13,409 nucleotides of DNA, taken from assembly GCA_900754475.1 (NCBI GenBank), contig CAAECY010000104.1:1-13409 (forward strand), given 5' to 3'. Below are positions 13,077 through 13,409 of this stretch, in pieces (position 1 is the first letter of the stretch; each line of letters opens with the position of its first letter). Made by a program: the position numbers and the translations under genes. The notes under the pieces were generated by a model. That model was given only the letters and a program-made list of their open reading frames with translations, ran no database searches and had not been told where the DNA came from. The DNA comes from an uncultured Sutterella sp. Lineage in GTDB: Bacteria > Pseudomonadota > Gammaproteobacteria > Burkholderiales > Burkholderiaceae_F.

Positions 13077-13213
13077 CGCCCGCCGTGTCCGCAGCACGCG
13101 CTGTCACCGAAAGCACCGTTCGGTTTTCCCGACCGAAAACTCATTTTTTCGGCCTCCGCCTCCCGCCGACCCCGCCTGCGCGCTCCCTACATACCTGGGT
13201 ACGGGTGCTCTTC

Positions 13214-13237
13214 GAAATGTAATTTTTCCGACATTTC
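13214..13237. repeat. 7-base inverted repeat in AT-rich segment
   Basis: GAAATGT (13214-13220) and ACATTTC (13231-13237) are perfect arms 10 bases apart, with a third copy of GAAATGT at 13278-13284. The shape fits a regulator site better than a terminator. Confidence 0.5.
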
Positions 13238-13297
13238 CCACGCTCAATTTTTATAAAGTTCCGTTGACTACGGCAAAGAAATGTATCCGAGTGCAAC

Positions 13298-13387
13298 ACG
13301 GGCGCCAAACGCCCGTCCCGCCTTTAATATTAAGGCGGCACTGGTTTAGGTGTTATTAGGCTACCTCGGGCTCGGCCTGAGCGTAGC
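13298..13387 (+). other. Cluster of three stable hairpins, possible structured RNA or leader
   Basis: The first hairpin is ACGGGCG/CGCCCGT (13298-13316). The second is CCGCCTT/AAGGCGG (13318-13338) with loop TAATATT. The third pairs GCTAC and CTCGGGC (13360-13371) with GCCTGAG and GTAGC (13375-13387), with one G-T pair and one bulged C. They are closely packed and none is followed by a T-run. I recognise no tRNA, riboswitch or other known RNA family here. Confidence 0.4.
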
Positions 13388-13409
13388 GCACCGAGTCCGG
13401 CGAAAAGCA

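Larger units (their letters stand above)
13077..13409. other. Gene-free, structured right end of the window
   Basis: No coding sequence could be supported in this stretch. It contains an AT-rich segment (about 13214-13290) with three copies of GAAATGT or its complement (13214, 13231, 13278), a TTGACT (13264) that could be a -35 box without a good -10 box, and three hairpins between 13298 and 13387. It may be the regulatory region or leader of a gene beyond the window, or a structured RNA cut by the window edge. Confidence 0.5.

Overview
The window reads as chromosomal DNA of a GC-rich Gram-negative bacterium. An outer-membrane porin fragment of the Burkholderiales general-porin type, a Tat-exported flavoprotein reductase and a TtrS/TtrR-like two-component system together suggest a betaproteobacterium, possibly a Sutterellaceae-like anaerobe or microaerophile of the gut. 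That placement is an inference from gene content, not from a marker gene.

Layout. Positions 1-1080 hold the decayed 3' half of a porin gene (about 265-862, plus strand, one frameshift), bracketed by two intrinsic terminators that share an exact 20-base sequence. From 1085 to 7650 everything is on the minus strand. Read in transcription order this is a DUF4261-like protein (7650-6859), a periplasmic-binding-domain sensor histidine kinase (6826-4793), a FixJ/LuxR-type response regulator (start 4679 or 4763, end 3960), a hemolysin III family membrane protein (3684-2893), and a Tat-signal FAD-dependent reductase of the fumarate/urocanate reductase superfamily (2655-1159) with its own terminator. 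From 8150 onward the genes are on the plus strand: an OmpR/QseC-type two-component pair (8150-10649), a small heat-shock protein (10895-11368), an MdaB-type flavodoxin-fold quinone reductase (11758-12342) and a four-helix membrane protein of unknown function (12555-13007). Several of these transcription units end in visible intrinsic terminators. The last 330 bases carry no gene that I can support, but hold AT-rich repeats and a run of stable hairpins.

How the parts may work together. The kinase and FixJ-type regulator resemble the tetrathionate sensor system TtrSR: a PhnD-like ligand-binding domain outside the membrane, one membrane helix, and a kinase. The reductase downstream is predicted to be exported folded and to reduce a small unsaturated carboxylate as an electron acceptor. 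It keeps the proton-donor arginine and other core residues, but residues that grip the second carboxylate of fumarate look replaced. The simplest reading is an electron-acceptor sensing and reduction module for an unknown substrate. An imperfect 22-base palindrome in front of the reductase gene is a candidate regulator site. The divergent region between the two two-component systems (7651-8149) carries a near-ideal -10 box on each side and two perfect short tandem duplications.

The heat-shock gene is the best-supported regulatory case. A sigma-32-like promoter is followed by a strong hairpin and then a multi-hairpin leader in which the ribosome binding site can pair with a CCTCC five bases long. 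This suggests combined transcriptional and RNA-thermometer control.
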